A DNA stretch of 64,000 nt from Roseburia hominis. GTDB taxonomy: Bacteria; Bacillota; Clostridia; Lachnospirales; Lachnospiraceae. A program made the translations under genes and the position numbers. Positions 46,181 to 55,153 of the stretch are shown piece after piece. The notes beneath the pieces are model-generated. The model was not told where the DNA came from, ran no database searches, and was given only the letters and a program-made list of their open reading frames with translations. The stretch covers positions 992,001-1,056,000 of the forward strand of contig CP159990.1 in the NCBI GenBank assembly GCA_040702975.1, written 5' to 3'. The stretch's first letter is position 1, and each line of letters begins with the position of its first letter.

Positions 46181-47008
46181 ATGAAGAACACAGTTGCAAC
46201 TTTCAAAAAAGCAAAGCAGGAGGGAAAGAAGCTGTCCATGCTGACCGCTTATGATTATTCCACCGCATCTCTGATGGACGAAGCCGGAGTCAATGGAATC
46301 CTGGTAGGCGATTCATTGGGAAATGTTATTCTCGGCTATGAGGACACGATTTCTGTGACCATGGAGGATATGATCCATCACGGTGCCGCCGTGGCAAGAG
46401 GCGCGAAGAATGCGCTGGTGGTTGTGGATATGCCGTTCATGTCTTATCAGACTTCGGTTTACGATGCAGTGGTAAATGCAGGGCGCCTGATGAAGGAGGG
46501 CCGTGCAAATGCAGTAAAATTAGAAGGCGGCAGGGAAGTAGCCGCGCAGATAGGGGCCATCGTCGACGCCGGAATCCCGGTCATGGGACACCTGGGTCTT
46601 ACTCCGCAGTCTATCAATGCGTTCGGCGGATTCAAGGTACAAGGAAAAGACGAGGCGGCAGCGCAGAAGATTCTGGACGACGCAAGAGCGATCGCTGAGG
46701 CAGGCGCATTTGCCATTGTACTGGAATGTGTTCCAGCATCTCTGGCGCAGAAGGTCACGGAGGCGGTAGATGTTCCTACCATCGGAATCGGTGCAGGCGC
46801 AGGCTGCGACGGACAGATTCTGGTATATCAGGATATGCTGGGAATGTTCTCTGATTTTACGCCGAAATTTGTGAAGAGATATGCGGATATCGGAGCAGCG
46901 ATGAAAGAAGCGTTTAAGGCTTACATAGAGGAGGTCGGGGAAGGTACGTTCCCGACGGAGAAACAGAGTTATAGTATTGCAAATGAAGTGATCGAGAAAT
47001 TGTATTAA
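46181..47008 (+). CDS. panB: 3-methyl-2-oxobutanoate hydroxymethyltransferase
   Basis: 275 residues, standard PanB. It transfers hydroxymethyl from methylene-THF to 2-ketoisovalerate in pantothenate synthesis. Signatures: [42 protein letters not shown] (metal-binding aspartate), [37 protein letters not shown] and [24 protein letters not shown] start at ATG 46181, 11 bases after AAAGGAG; an in-frame GTG at 46169 overlaps panG. No panC or panD follows within the window. Confidence 0.95.
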   Translation: MKNTVATFKKAKQEGKKLSMLTAYDYSTASLMDEAGVNGILVGDSLGNVILGYEDTISVTMEDMIHHGAAVARGAKNALVVVDMPFMSYQTSVYDAVVNAGRLMKEGRANAVKLEGGREVAAQIGAIVDAGIPVMGHLGLTPQSINAFGGFKVQGKDEAAAQKILDDARAIAEAGAFAIVLECVPASLAQKVTEAVDVPTIGIGAGAGCDGQILVYQDMLGMFSDFTPKFVKRYADIGAAMKEAFKAYIEEVGEGTFPTEKQSYSIANEVIEKLY

Positions 47009-47032
47009 TTCCAGAAAAGAGACGGAAAACGG

Positions 47033-47074
47033 GGCATGTATGTCTGGCACCGGGAAAGGGCGGGCATACATGCC
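47033..47074 (+). other. Stem-loop after panB
   Basis: Perfect 10-bp stem GGCATGTATG / CATACATGCC with a 24-base loop. Only TCGTT follows, so as a terminator it would be weak. Its GGCAT/ATGCC arms echo the end sequences of the adjacent repeat units. Confidence 0.5.
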
Positions 47075-47077
47075 TCG

Positions 47078-47178
47078 TTAGCATTGTCAGGCGTACCTGA
47101 ACGAAGGCCCGTTGGACATTCATCTCGGCTGCCAGGCAAACTTGAGAGAAGGTCCATTGGGTATTCATCTCGGTTCTG
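47078..47178. repeat. Dispersed palindromic repeat block 5
   Basis: Two degenerate units: TGTCAGGCGTACCTGA, ACGAAGGCCCGTTGGACATT, CATCTCGGCTGCC; then AGGCAAACTTGA, GAGAAGGTCCATTGGGTATT, CATCTCGGTT. Stems are partly decayed compared with blocks 1 and 4. Beyond this block, the gap to 47358 has only the tetR promoter. Confidence 0.65.
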
Positions 47179-47257
47179 TGCCCCTTATTTGAATTTTATT
47201 ATGGATCTGAAACATTTGGAAAATACTAAATATCGGGTAATGCGGTTATGGAATAAA

Positions 47258-47286
47258 TTGACATTAAAGAAATAATATATTAAAAT
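47258..47286 (+). promoter_or_regulatory. Sigma-A promoter of the TetR gene
   Basis: TTGACA, 17-base spacer, TAAAAT, 72 bases before ATG 47358. Confidence 0.75.
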
Positions 47287-47357
47287 TGATTGGAATGATA
47301 CAAGTCGGGAAACTTTCCGTAATCAGGCGGGCAGGGAGAACGGCAGAAGGAGAAAAT

Positions 47358-47978
47358 ATGCCTAAAAAAACTTTTTTTAATCTTTCCGAGTCTAAAAGGA
47401 ATCACATTATTGATGTTGCCATGGACGAGTTTGCAAAGGCTCCGTACCAGAATATCAGTATTAATCATCTGATTAAATGTATAGGGATTCCGACGGGAAG
47501 CTTTTATCAGTATTTTGAAGACAAAAAAGATCTGTATTTTTATATTGTTTCTTTCTATATGGACAATGAGCTGAGAGAGAGGACAGAAAAGAATCAGAAA
47601 TTCGATCCTATGGAACCGGAGGAAATTGAGAAGGCTGAGAAGGCCGACGCCATAGATTTGGAAAGTACGCAAAGAATGAAATATTATAAGGAAATTATGG
47701 TTGACAGTTTTAACATGGCACCAAAAGATATCAAGCGAGATTGGACCTTTGATAGGCTGATAGGCGGAAAATACATGGGGCTTTATGATTCCAGTTTTTT
47801 TGAGAACGAGCAATTAGATGAGCGCATCAAAGAAAATAAAGAGCTGATGATCGCGATTACGCTGGCTATGACCAATGTGATACACTGTTTTGGTGATAAC
47901 GATGTGAATAAAGAATGGGAACTCTATAAACTTTGTATCGGTATTTTCAAACAGGGGTTATTGGACTATAAGAGATAG
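47358..47978 (+). CDS. TetR/AcrR-family regulator
   Basis: 206 residues from ATG 47358 (AGAAGGAG upstream). N-terminal HTH: FNLSESKRNHIIDVAMDEFAKAPYQNISINHLIKCIGIPTGSFYQYFEDKKDLYFYIV. The ligand-binding domain is divergent. It precedes the second Dpp operon in the same direction; the palindrome GAATATATTC (near 48230) and the AT-rich promoter of that operon are possible targets. An upstream in-frame start at 47286 has no ribosome site. Confidence 0.85.
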   Translation: MPKKTFFNLSESKRNHIIDVAMDEFAKAPYQNISINHLIKCIGIPTGSFYQYFEDKKDLYFYIVSFYMDNELRERTEKNQKFDPMEPEEIEKAEKADAIDLESTQRMKYYKEIMVDSFNMAPKDIKRDWTFDRLIGGKYMGLYDSSFFENEQLDERIKENKELMIAITLAMTNVIHCFGDNDVNKEWELYKLCIGIFKQGLLDYKR

Positions 47979-47990
47979 TACGATTAAAAA

Positions 47991-48022
47991 GACAGGCAAT
48001 TCACTGAATTGTCTGTTTTTTT
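47991..48022 (+). terminator. Terminator of the TetR gene
   Basis: Imperfect stem GACAGGCAATTC / GAATTGTCTGT followed by TTTTTTTG. Confidence 0.75.
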
Positions 48023-48023
48023 G

Positions 48024-48195
48024 TTTCATAGGAATGTGCGTGGCATTTTCCTATGAAGTAAAACGCACTTCGTGCGATCGTGCACATTCTATTTTATTTC
48101 CATTAGCAACGAGCCAGGCAGCCATGCCTGCAGGGAGGTTTGGCGACTGCCGCGAGGGTATAAGTACTTTGGAGTCGAAATCTGTCGTGTAAAAA
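48024..48195. other. Structured intergenic segment of unknown nature
   Basis: Contains TTCATAGGAA / TTCCTATGAA and, overlapping its left arm, GGAATGTGC / GCACATTC with an inner CGCAC-TTC-GTGCG hairpin, so two alternative folds exist. Further right are CAGGC-AGCCAT-GCCTG and GGCGACTGCCGC. No reading frame of note. It sits between the tetR terminator and the dpp promoter; beyond it lies AT-rich promoter DNA. Confidence 0.45.
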
Positions 48196-48260
48196 TCTGG
48201 TGTATTTATAATAAAACACCAAAATATTGACGAATATATTCATAACTGTGTCTAAATATA

Positions 48261-48289
48261 TTGACAATTATAGTCTGTCATGATATTTT
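48261..48289 (+). promoter_or_regulatory. Probable promoter of the second Dpp operon
   Basis: TTGACA, 17-base spacer, TATTTT. The palindrome GAATATATTC lies about 30 bases upstream; the leader to ATG 48369 is about 70 bases with GAGGAGGAG as ribosome site. Confidence 0.6.
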
Positions 48290-48368
48290 ATAAAGAAGAT
48301 TATGAACTTATTCATATTTATGCGTGATCCATAGGTTGAAGGGTAAATTTGAATAGAGGAGGAGAAAA

Positions 48369-49295
48369 ATGGCTAAATACATAGTCAAACGTTTGTTGGT
48401 TGTCATACCGACATTGTTATTTATTGTTTTTGTTGTCTTTTTTATTTTGAACGTGACGCCTGGCGATCCCGGAAGAATTATGCTTGGACCGACAGCGACG
48501 CAGGAGCAGGTCGATATGTTAAATAAGTCTTTGGGCGTTGACCGGCCGCTTTTGGTTCGCTATGTAGATTATGTTTGGGATGCGCTTCACGGCGACTTCG
48601 GCACTTCTTATACGTTCAATGTACCGGTCACACAGGTACTGATGCCTAAGTTCCCTACCACATTGAAACTGGCGATCCTGTCTGTTATATTTTCGGCCCT
48701 GTTAGGGATACCCTTGGGAATTCTGTCTGCAGTGAAGAAGCATTCGATCGTCGATAATGGCCTGACGGTCCTGGCACTGTTCCTGGCTTCTGTTCCGGGA
48801 TTCTGGCTTGGACTTATGCTGATGCTGTTCTTATCCTTGCAACTAAAACTGCTTCCGAGCAGTGGAGTCGGCACATGGCAGCATTATATTATGCCGGTTA
48901 TGACTTTGGCGCTGCCAAGTGCGGCATTTATCAGCCGGCTCACCCGGACGACTATGCTTGACACGATGAATCAGGACTATATCCGGACTGCAAAGGGAAA
49001 AGGAGCCAGAGACAGACGCGTTATTTTCCTGCATGCTCTGCGTAACGCATTAATCCCGGTCATCACCCAGCTTGGTATGAACTTTGCCGGACTTCTGGGA
49101 GGTGCCATGATAACGGAAATCGTATTTGGACTTCCGGGCTTTGGAAATGCTATCGTAGCTGCGATCAAAGCGAAAGATGTTCCACTTACCATGTTTTCAG
49201 TGGTATTCCTGTCTACAACATTTATGGTGATTATGTTGGCTGTGGATTTGATCTATGCTTTCATAGATCCGAGAATAAAATCGCAATTTGAATAG
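48369..49295 (+). CDS. Dipeptide/oligopeptide ABC transporter permease (DppB-like)
   Basis: 308 residues, normal length, six helices. TPGDPGRIMLGPTATQEQVDMLNKSLGVDRP is the usual N-terminal extracellular stretch, and the EAA loop is AKGKGARDRRVIFLHALRNALIPV. It ends LIYAFIDPRIKSQFE as in most DppB. First gene of an operon of permeases, binding protein, two amidohydrolase-type proteins and two ATPases. Unlike the copy at 14987, it has no N-terminal extension. Confidence 0.93.
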   Translation: MAKYIVKRLLVVIPTLLFIVFVVFFILNVTPGDPGRIMLGPTATQEQVDMLNKSLGVDRPLLVRYVDYVWDALHGDFGTSYTFNVPVTQVLMPKFPTTLKLAILSVIFSALLGIPLGILSAVKKHSIVDNGLTVLALFLASVPGFWLGLMLMLFLSLQLKLLPSSGVGTWQHYIMPVMTLALPSAAFISRLTRTTMLDTMNQDYIRTAKGKGARDRRVIFLHALRNALIPVITQLGMNFAGLLGGAMITEIVFGLPGFGNAIVAAIKAKDVPLTMFSVVFLSTTFMVIMLAVDLIYAFIDPRIKSQFE

Positions 49296-49310
49296 TTGTG
49301 GGGTGATAGA

Positions 49311-50195
49311 ATGTTGGGTAAAAAGAAGAAAACAATCACAAATGTAGAGCCGAGTCAGTGGAAGGAAATGTGGAGGCTCTTCTGTAAAAATAAAGTATCC
49401 GTAGTAGCGCTTATCTTTTTGATTATTATTATTTTCTTTGCATTATTTGCGGACGTAATTATAGATTATCAATCTGTCATTACAACAAATCCGCAGGAAC
49501 GGCTTTTAGGACCAAGTATGCAGCACTGGTTTGGAACGGACCACATGGGACGTGATCTGTTCGGCAGGGTCATTCATGGGGCACGCTATTCCCTGATGTT
49601 TGGCGTTGTATGTACCTCCCTTAGTCTGTTCGGAGGATGTATTCTGGGAGCAACGGCAGCATATTTTGGCGGAAAGGTCGATACTTGGATCATGAGAGTG
49701 ATCGACGCGTTGATGTGCATTCCCTACATGCTTCTGGCTCTGAGTCTGGTGGCTGCGATGGGAAGTGGATTAAAGAGTATGACAATCGCGATCGTTGTGG
49801 CGAGTGTGCCGAGTTTTACACGAATGATCCGGTCCGTTGTGCTTACGGTTGTAAGACAGGATTATATTGAAGCGGCCAGATCCTGTGGAGTGAAGGACAG
49901 AGATATCATTCTTCATCATGTTCTGCCGAATGCAATAGGTCCGATCATTGTAAATGCCATGATGAATGTTGCAGGTCTGATCATGTCTGCAGCGGGCCTG
50001 AGTTTTATAGGTATGGGTATTCAGCCGCCCACGCCGGAGTGGGGCAATATGCTTAGTGAGGCCACGAGCTGGATGCGGCAAAGTCCGCACATGATCATAT
50101 TCCCGGGTCTGGCCATCGTTTTGACAGCGCTTTGCTTCAACCTTCTGGGCGATGGACTGACGGAGGCGTTAGATCCGCGTCAGGCGGAAAGATAA
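49311..50195 (+). CDS. Dipeptide/oligopeptide ABC transporter permease (DppC-like)
   Basis: 294 residues from ATG 49311 (GGGGTGATAG upstream). FGTDHMGRDLFGRVIHGARYSL is the family motif, the EAA loop is ARSCGVKDRDIILHHVLPNAIGP, and it ends GDGLTEALDPRQ. Partner of the DppB-like permease. Normal length, in contrast to the 513-residue form at 16419. Confidence 0.93.
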   Translation: MLGKKKKTITNVEPSQWKEMWRLFCKNKVSVVALIFLIIIIFFALFADVIIDYQSVITTNPQERLLGPSMQHWFGTDHMGRDLFGRVIHGARYSLMFGVVCTSLSLFGGCILGATAAYFGGKVDTWIMRVIDALMCIPYMLLALSLVAAMGSGLKSMTIAIVVASVPSFTRMIRSVVLTVVRQDYIEAARSCGVKDRDIILHHVLPNAIGPIIVNAMMNVAGLIMSAAGLSFIGMGIQPPTPEWGNMLSEATSWMRQSPHMIIFPGLAIVLTALCFNLLGDGLTEALDPRQAER

Positions 50196-50253
50196 GTTTC
50201 TATACAGAATAGTCTGTTTAGAATAAATTTTTATGAAAGGGAAGGAATGTACA

Positions 50254-51810
50254 ATGAAAATGAAAAAACTTGTCTCATTACTTTGTGTAACAGCTATGGT
50301 CTTAGGTTTAGCTGCCTGTGGAAGTAAGAGCGAAACCCCCTCGTCTGATGATCAGACAAAAACCGAAAAGAAAGAGAGCACAGGAGACAAAGACACACTG
50401 GTATTTATTTCACATATGACCAGTGAGACACTGGACCCGCTTACCACAGCTTCTGCTACCGGCGTGGATAAGAACGTAATGCATCAGATATTTAATTGTC
50501 TGCTGCAGTTTGACGACGAAGGAAAACCGATACCTTGTCTGGCTGAGAGCTGGGAAGATACCGACGACGGACACGCTGTTCTGTTCCATTTACGTGATGA
50601 TGTTAAGTTCCATGATGGAACTCCATTTAACGCAGATGCAGTAGTGTATACATTTGACAAACAGTTTGCCAATCCGTTGACTTCATATGTTACTACTTAT
50701 TACACGGCTTGTGAGAAGGTAGATGACTATACAGTTAAGATCACGAAAGCTACGCCTCATGTTGCGCTGCTTCCGATGATGGCAGAGAGTCCGTGGATTG
50801 TTTCTCCGACTGCTTATGAAAAGGGTGCCGATGAATTTGCTAAGAATCCAGTAGGTACCGGAGCATATAAATTTGAGTCTCAGGGTGCAGATCAGTATGT
50901 GCATTTGGTAGCGAATGAAGATTACTTTGAAGGAGCACCATACTTCAAGAAGGTAACAATCCGTACACCGATGGACAGTTCGACCGCTGTTGTGGCACTG
51001 CAGAACAATGAGGCAGATATTGCGATTAACGTTACACCGAACCAGCTTGCTCTGGTAGAAGAGGATCCGAATCTTGTAGCAGAAGTAAATACCGGCTGGT
51101 CAATCAAATACCTTAACTTCTATGCAGAACCGTTTACCAGCGATGAGAATTTAAGAAAAGCGGTATATTACGCAATCAACCGTGAAAATGCAGCGATGTT
51201 CAACAACGAACCGGAGACTATTCCGGCAACCACACTATATCCGCAGCGAGTTATGGGAGATTATGCTGATCTTCAGACCATCGACGGATATGATGTAGAC
51301 AAAGCAAAAGAGTATTTGGCGCAGTCCAATTACAACGGTGAGACCTTGAAACTGTATATCAGTGCAAATGAGGCTTCCATCGCACAGTCTGTACAGGGCG
51401 ATCTGCAGGCAATAGGAATTAATGTAGAGATCGTTCAGCTCGACACGAATGCATATTATGCAAAATTTACAGATGGAACCTGCCAGATGAGTATTCTGGA
51501 CTTTGGTACCGATCAGGTTAGTACAGAAGATATGCTGAACTTCTATGTTTCCAATGGATATTATGGAGAATTCGTAACAAAGACTCCGGAATACGATGAG
51601 CTTATGGCAAAGATTGATAGTGAGTACGATGCAGAAGCGCGTAAAGAACTGGTAAAACAAGCTTTGGAGATGCAGTATAGCTTCTACAATATGGTTCCGA
51701 TGTATGAGAGTTACTTTAACTTTGTTCATAGAGCGGAACTTACAGGCTTTAATCCGGTGAGTGGTGCGAACTACGTATACTACTTAGGAAAAGTGAAACC
51801 TGCAGAATAA
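50254..51810 (+). CDS. Family-5 extracellular solute-binding lipoprotein (DppA/OppA-like)
   Basis: 518 residues from ATG 50254. Lipobox L19-A20-A21-C22. Canonical SBP_bac_5 order: ETLDPLTTASATGVDKNVMHQIFNCLLQFD, HLRDDVKFHDGTPFNADAVVYTFD, NPVGTGAYKF, LRKAVYYAINRENAAMF, then AKEYLAQSNYNGETLKLYISAN, the GINVEIVQLD strand and a C-terminal YNMVPMYESY. It delivers a peptide-like ligand to the 48369/49311 permeases. It serves as the in-window reference showing that the binding protein at 20043 is permuted. Confidence 0.93.
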   Translation: MKMKKLVSLLCVTAMVLGLAACGSKSETPSSDDQTKTEKKESTGDKDTLVFISHMTSETLDPLTTASATGVDKNVMHQIFNCLLQFDDEGKPIPCLAESWEDTDDGHAVLFHLRDDVKFHDGTPFNADAVVYTFDKQFANPLTSYVTTYYTACEKVDDYTVKITKATPHVALLPMMAESPWIVSPTAYEKGADEFAKNPVGTGAYKFESQGADQYVHLVANEDYFEGAPYFKKVTIRTPMDSSTAVVALQNNEADIAINVTPNQLALVEEDPNLVAEVNTGWSIKYLNFYAEPFTSDENLRKAVYYAINRENAAMFNNEPETIPATTLYPQRVMGDYADLQTIDGYDVDKAKEYLAQSNYNGETLKLYISANEASIAQSVQGDLQAIGINVEIVQLDTNAYYAKFTDGTCQMSILDFGTDQVSTEDMLNFYVSNGYYGEFVTKTPEYDELMAKIDSEYDAEARKELVKQALEMQYSFYNMVPMYESYFNFVHRAELTGFNPVSGANYVYYLGKVKPAE

Positions 51811-51856
51811 TGATAAAATGAGAAAAACTCTCAAGAGCTAAAGGAGTGTAGTGAAT

Positions 51857-52993
51857 ATGTTGTTGATAAAGAATGGGAATCTTCATCTTCCGGGACAGAT
51901 TGTCCGCAAAGGTGATATTTTGGTGGAAGATGGATTCATTTCAAAAATAGGGAATGAGCTGGCGGTAGAGGGTATTCCTGTTTTGGATGCAGACGGAAAG
52001 GAAATTTTTCCAGGATTTATTCTTCCGGTGACCTCAGTGGGTCTGACGGATTATGCCAACCTGCGGCAGGGAGATTCCAATGAAATATCTTCCCCGTGCA
52101 ATCCGAAGCTGCATGTTCGCTATGCCCTTGACGGCAGAGAGGTACAGCTTCAGCGCTATTGGCTTAGCGGCATCACGAGTATTGGTGCCGCTCCGGCCGA
52201 TGGGCCCCTGCTGGCAGGGCAAATGGGAGTTTACCATGTGACCGGAATGACATCAGCACAGATGTGCGTATGTGATACGGTCGCTTTAAAGGGCAATTTT
52301 ACTTCAAATGTGAAGACAACATTTGGTCCGAAGAACATAGCCCCCATGACACGTATGGGAATGGCTTCCTGCTTAAGAGAGACGTTCAGAGCAGCAAAGG
52401 AATGGATGGAGAAAGAGGATGCGCCGCTTAACAGTGACTATGAAGTTCTGGCAAAAGTGTTAAAGAGAGAGATACCGCTTCTGATGAACGTGACAACCGT
52501 TGCGGATATCAGTGACGTATTGGCTCTGGCGAAAGAATTTCAGATCCGCGTCATACTTAATGGAGCTTACGAGGCTGACCGGGTGACTGAAATGATCGCA
52601 AATTCAGGCGCATCAGTGATCATGGGCGACCTGTTTGACGCCGGAGCGAGATTCTGGTATGGTACGGACGTAGATAAGATCCTTTCCTTGCGTGAACAGC
52701 TTCCGCTATGTATCGGCTGCTCTTCCGGAGGGGTAGGCCGGGAGAATCTTCTCTGGAATGCCTGCCGTCTGGTGCAGATGGGATATGAGCCGGCAGACGT
52801 TTTGGATCTGATGACGGTAAGAACCGCGGAAGTTCTGGGCGTGGATCATTTGATCGGCTCGATTAAAGAAGGACTTTTAGGTGATCTGGTAATTTATAAT
52901 GGAAATCCGTTAGAGAGCTGGGAGGCCGATGTGGCTGCAACCGTTGTTGCAGGAAATATCGTATACAATAAGAAAGGTGAAGCGGTATGTTAA
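51857..52993 (+). CDS. Amidohydrolase-fold protein lacking metal ligands (pseudoenzyme)
   Basis: 378 residues, clearly homologous along its length to the next protein. Start ATG 51857 is 10 bases after AAGGAG. The HxH of the amidohydrolase superfamily is gone: PGFVDAHTH in the partner is PGFILPVTS here (V58 and S60). The other ligands are also lost: the KIHCEQ histidine aligns with N211, the IEHAW histidine with G236, and the ISDSP aspartate with a serine near 289. The surrounding fold (MTRMGMASCLRETF, GCSSGGVGRENLLWNACRLVQMGYEPADVLDLMTVRTAEVLGV) is intact, so it is maintained, not decaying. Probably a structural or regulatory partner of the active enzyme, overlapping it by 7 bases. Confidence 0.8.
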   Translation: MLLIKNGNLHLPGQIVRKGDILVEDGFISKIGNELAVEGIPVLDADGKEIFPGFILPVTSVGLTDYANLRQGDSNEISSPCNPKLHVRYALDGREVQLQRYWLSGITSIGAAPADGPLLAGQMGVYHVTGMTSAQMCVCDTVALKGNFTSNVKTTFGPKNIAPMTRMGMASCLRETFRAAKEWMEKEDAPLNSDYEVLAKVLKREIPLLMNVTTVADISDVLALAKEFQIRVILNGAYEADRVTEMIANSGASVIMGDLFDAGARFWYGTDVDKILSLREQLPLCIGCSSGGVGRENLLWNACRLVQMGYEPADVLDLMTVRTAEVLGVDHLIGSIKEGLLGDLVIYNGNPLESWEADVAATVVAGNIVYNKKGEAVC

Positions 52994-54150
52994 TTCGAAA
53001 TGCGATGATATTGGATATGACGGGAACCGATCCTTATGTTGGTGACATATTGATAAAAGATGGAAAGATTGCTCAGATAGGGGCGCAGATTCAGGCTCCT
53101 GAGGAAAAAGAGGTTATTGAGGCCGATGGTCTGTGGGCCCTGCCGGGGTTCGTGGACGCTCATACACATCAGGGTGGTTTTGATATGATCGATCAAAACG
53201 GAATGGATCTGAACGAAATGACAGATCCTGTTACTCCGCAAGTGAGAGCGATAGACGGCTGTAATCCACTTGACAAGAATTTTCAGAGTGTTCCGGCAGC
53301 AGGGGTGACAACCTTGTGTATCACTCCGGGCAGCGGAAATGTGGTTTGTGGCCAGGCTTTTGTAGCAAAGAGCTATGGAAACGATATTCATGATATGGCT
53401 ATAAAAAATCCCTGTGCGGTGAAAGTTGCTTTGGGAATGAACCCGAAGGGAGTCTATGGGCCGAAAGGAAAATCACCCATGACCCGAATGGGAATTGCCG
53501 CAGAGTTAGATGGAGCTTTAAAGGCTGCGAGTGATTACCGCAGTAAAAAAGAAAAGGCGGTCAGTGAAGGAAAAGAACCGCCGGCATACAATGAGAAATG
53601 GGAAGCGATTCTTCCGGCTCTGGAAGGGAAGATTCCGTTAAAGATTCATTGTGAACAATTTGATATGTTGACAGCTATTGAAATGGCGAAGAAATATGGC
53701 TGTCGGCTGACCATTGAACATGCATGGTTAGCAAAAGATTTCTTAGATGAATTAGCTGAAAGTGGTGCTTGCATTAATTACGGACCTGTTGGGGTTCCGA
53801 CGGGATATGGAGAATTAACAGGCGCCGATTTAAGCGATGTAGCATTATTAGACCGTTTAGGGGTCAATGTTTCGATTATTTCAGATTCTCCGATCCTGTC
53901 AGAAGATATTCTGTTAGTGCAGGCGGGGGAAGCAGTGCGATGTGGTGTGACACCAGAACGTGCACTTAGAATGATTACGATTAATCCGGCAAAAGCCTTG
54001 GGCGTTGAAGACCGTGTGGGAAGCCTGGAAGTGGGAAAAGATGGAGACGTTGTTCTTTTTAACGCTTTCCCTGCGCGGGATGTTAAAGCCCAGTTAAGAT
54101 ATACGATTATTGAGGGACGGATCGTTTTTTCCTCCCTTGAAAGGAGTTAA
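52987..54150 (+). CDS. Metal-dependent amidohydrolase, predicted active
   Basis: 387 residues of the imidazolonepropionase/isoaspartyl-dipeptidase-like group. Ligands present: H59 and H61 in PGFVDAHTHQGG, H221 in PLKIHCEQ, H245 in LTIEHAW and D300 in ISDSPILS. C-terminal block GVTPERALRMITINPAKALGVEDRVGSLEVGKDGDVVLFN. It should hydrolyse an amide or cyclic amide bond in the cytoplasm. Its place between a peptide-binding protein and the Dpp ATPases suggests it processes the imported compound, but the substrate is not identifiable. Starts inside the end of its inactive paralogue. Confidence 0.87.
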   Translation: MLIRNAMILDMTGTDPYVGDILIKDGKIAQIGAQIQAPEEKEVIEADGLWALPGFVDAHTHQGGFDMIDQNGMDLNEMTDPVTPQVRAIDGCNPLDKNFQSVPAAGVTTLCITPGSGNVVCGQAFVAKSYGNDIHDMAIKNPCAVKVALGMNPKGVYGPKGKSPMTRMGIAAELDGALKAASDYRSKKEKAVSEGKEPPAYNEKWEAILPALEGKIPLKIHCEQFDMLTAIEMAKKYGCRLTIEHAWLAKDFLDELAESGACINYGPVGVPTGYGELTGADLSDVALLDRLGVNVSIISDSPILSEDILLVQAGEAVRCGVTPERALRMITINPAKALGVEDRVGSLEVGKDGDVVLFNAFPARDVKAQLRYTIIEGRIVFSSLERS

Positions 54151-54154
54151 GCTG

Positions 54155-55150
54155 ATGGTAGAGCAGGAAAAGAATACTCCGGTATTGTTACATATTGAAA
54201 ACTTAAAGACGGTTATCAGGAGCAGGAAGGATAAATTAGTTCCGGTAGATGGCGTCGATATCGAGATTCGGCAGAAAGAGACCGTGGGAATCGTTGGCGA
54301 ATCCGGGTGCGGAAAAAGTATGACGGCAATGTCCGTGATGGGGCTGCTTCCGAGTTCGGCTTACATTGAAGAAGGAAGAATCATGCTTAGGGATATGGAC
54401 CTTACAAAGTTAAGTCCAAAAGAACTGAGAAAGATTACCGGAGATAAAATTTCCATCATCTTTCAGGAGCCGATGACCAGTTTAAATCCTGTTGTGAAAG
54501 TGGGAAAACAGGTGCGTGAAGCCATTTTGCTGCATGAGAAGATCAGTAAAGAGGAAGCTACTAAGCGTGTGATCAATATTTTCCGCCAGGTCGGTATTCC
54601 GGAGCCGGAACGCCGCTATCACGCCTATCCGCATCAGCTTTCCGGCGGTCTGAGACAGCGGGTCATGATCGGTATGGCGATGGTATGTAATCCGGACCTG
54701 CTGATCGCTGACGAGCCGACTACGGCGCTTGACGTAACAATTGAAGCGCAGATTCTGCATCTGATGCGGCAATTGCAGAAAGACAAAGGGACTTCGATTT
54801 TGATGATCACGCATAACCTGGGAGTGGTAGCGGAGTTGTGCGATAAAGTATATGTAATGTATGCAGGGAAAGTGGTCGAGCATGCGGAGGTTTCCGAATT
54901 GTTCCGTAATCCTATGCACCCATATAGCCGGGGACTTTTAGGTGCTCTGCCGAAGATGGACAGCAATGAGCGTCTGGATAGTATTGAAGGTATGGTTCCG
55001 AGCTTAAAGGATATGCCGACCGGTTGTAGATTTGCTCCCAGATGTCCTATGGCAACTGAGCGCTGCCGAAATGAGGAGCCGCCTCTTAAAGATATGGGAA
55101 ATGGCCATGAGGTGCGTTGCTTTACGCCCTGCCATAAGGAGGGAAAATAA
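54155..55150 (+). CDS. Dipeptide/oligopeptide ABC transporter ATPase (DppD-like)
   Basis: 331 residues from ATG 54155 (GAAAGGAG upstream; the longer frame overlaps the amidohydrolase). Walker [12 protein letters not shown]-loop IFQEPMTSLNP, signature LSGGLRQRV, Walker B LLIADEPTTALD, H-loop ITHNLG, and the C-terminal cysteine-containing GCRFAPRCPMATERC. Forms the motor with the next protein. Confidence 0.94.
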   Translation: MVEQEKNTPVLLHIENLKTVIRSRKDKLVPVDGVDIEIRQKETVGIVGESGCGKSMTAMSVMGLLPSSAYIEEGRIMLRDMDLTKLSPKELRKITGDKISIIFQEPMTSLNPVVKVGKQVREAILLHEKISKEEATKRVINIFRQVGIPEPERRYHAYPHQLSGGLRQRVMIGMAMVCNPDLLIADEPTTALDVTIEAQILHLMRQLQKDKGTSILMITHNLGVVAELCDKVYVMYAGKVVEHAEVSELFRNPMHPYSRGLLGALPKMDSNERLDSIEGMVPSLKDMPTGCRFAPRCPMATERCRNEEPPLKDMGNGHEVRCFTPCHKEGK

Positions 55151-55153
55151 GCT

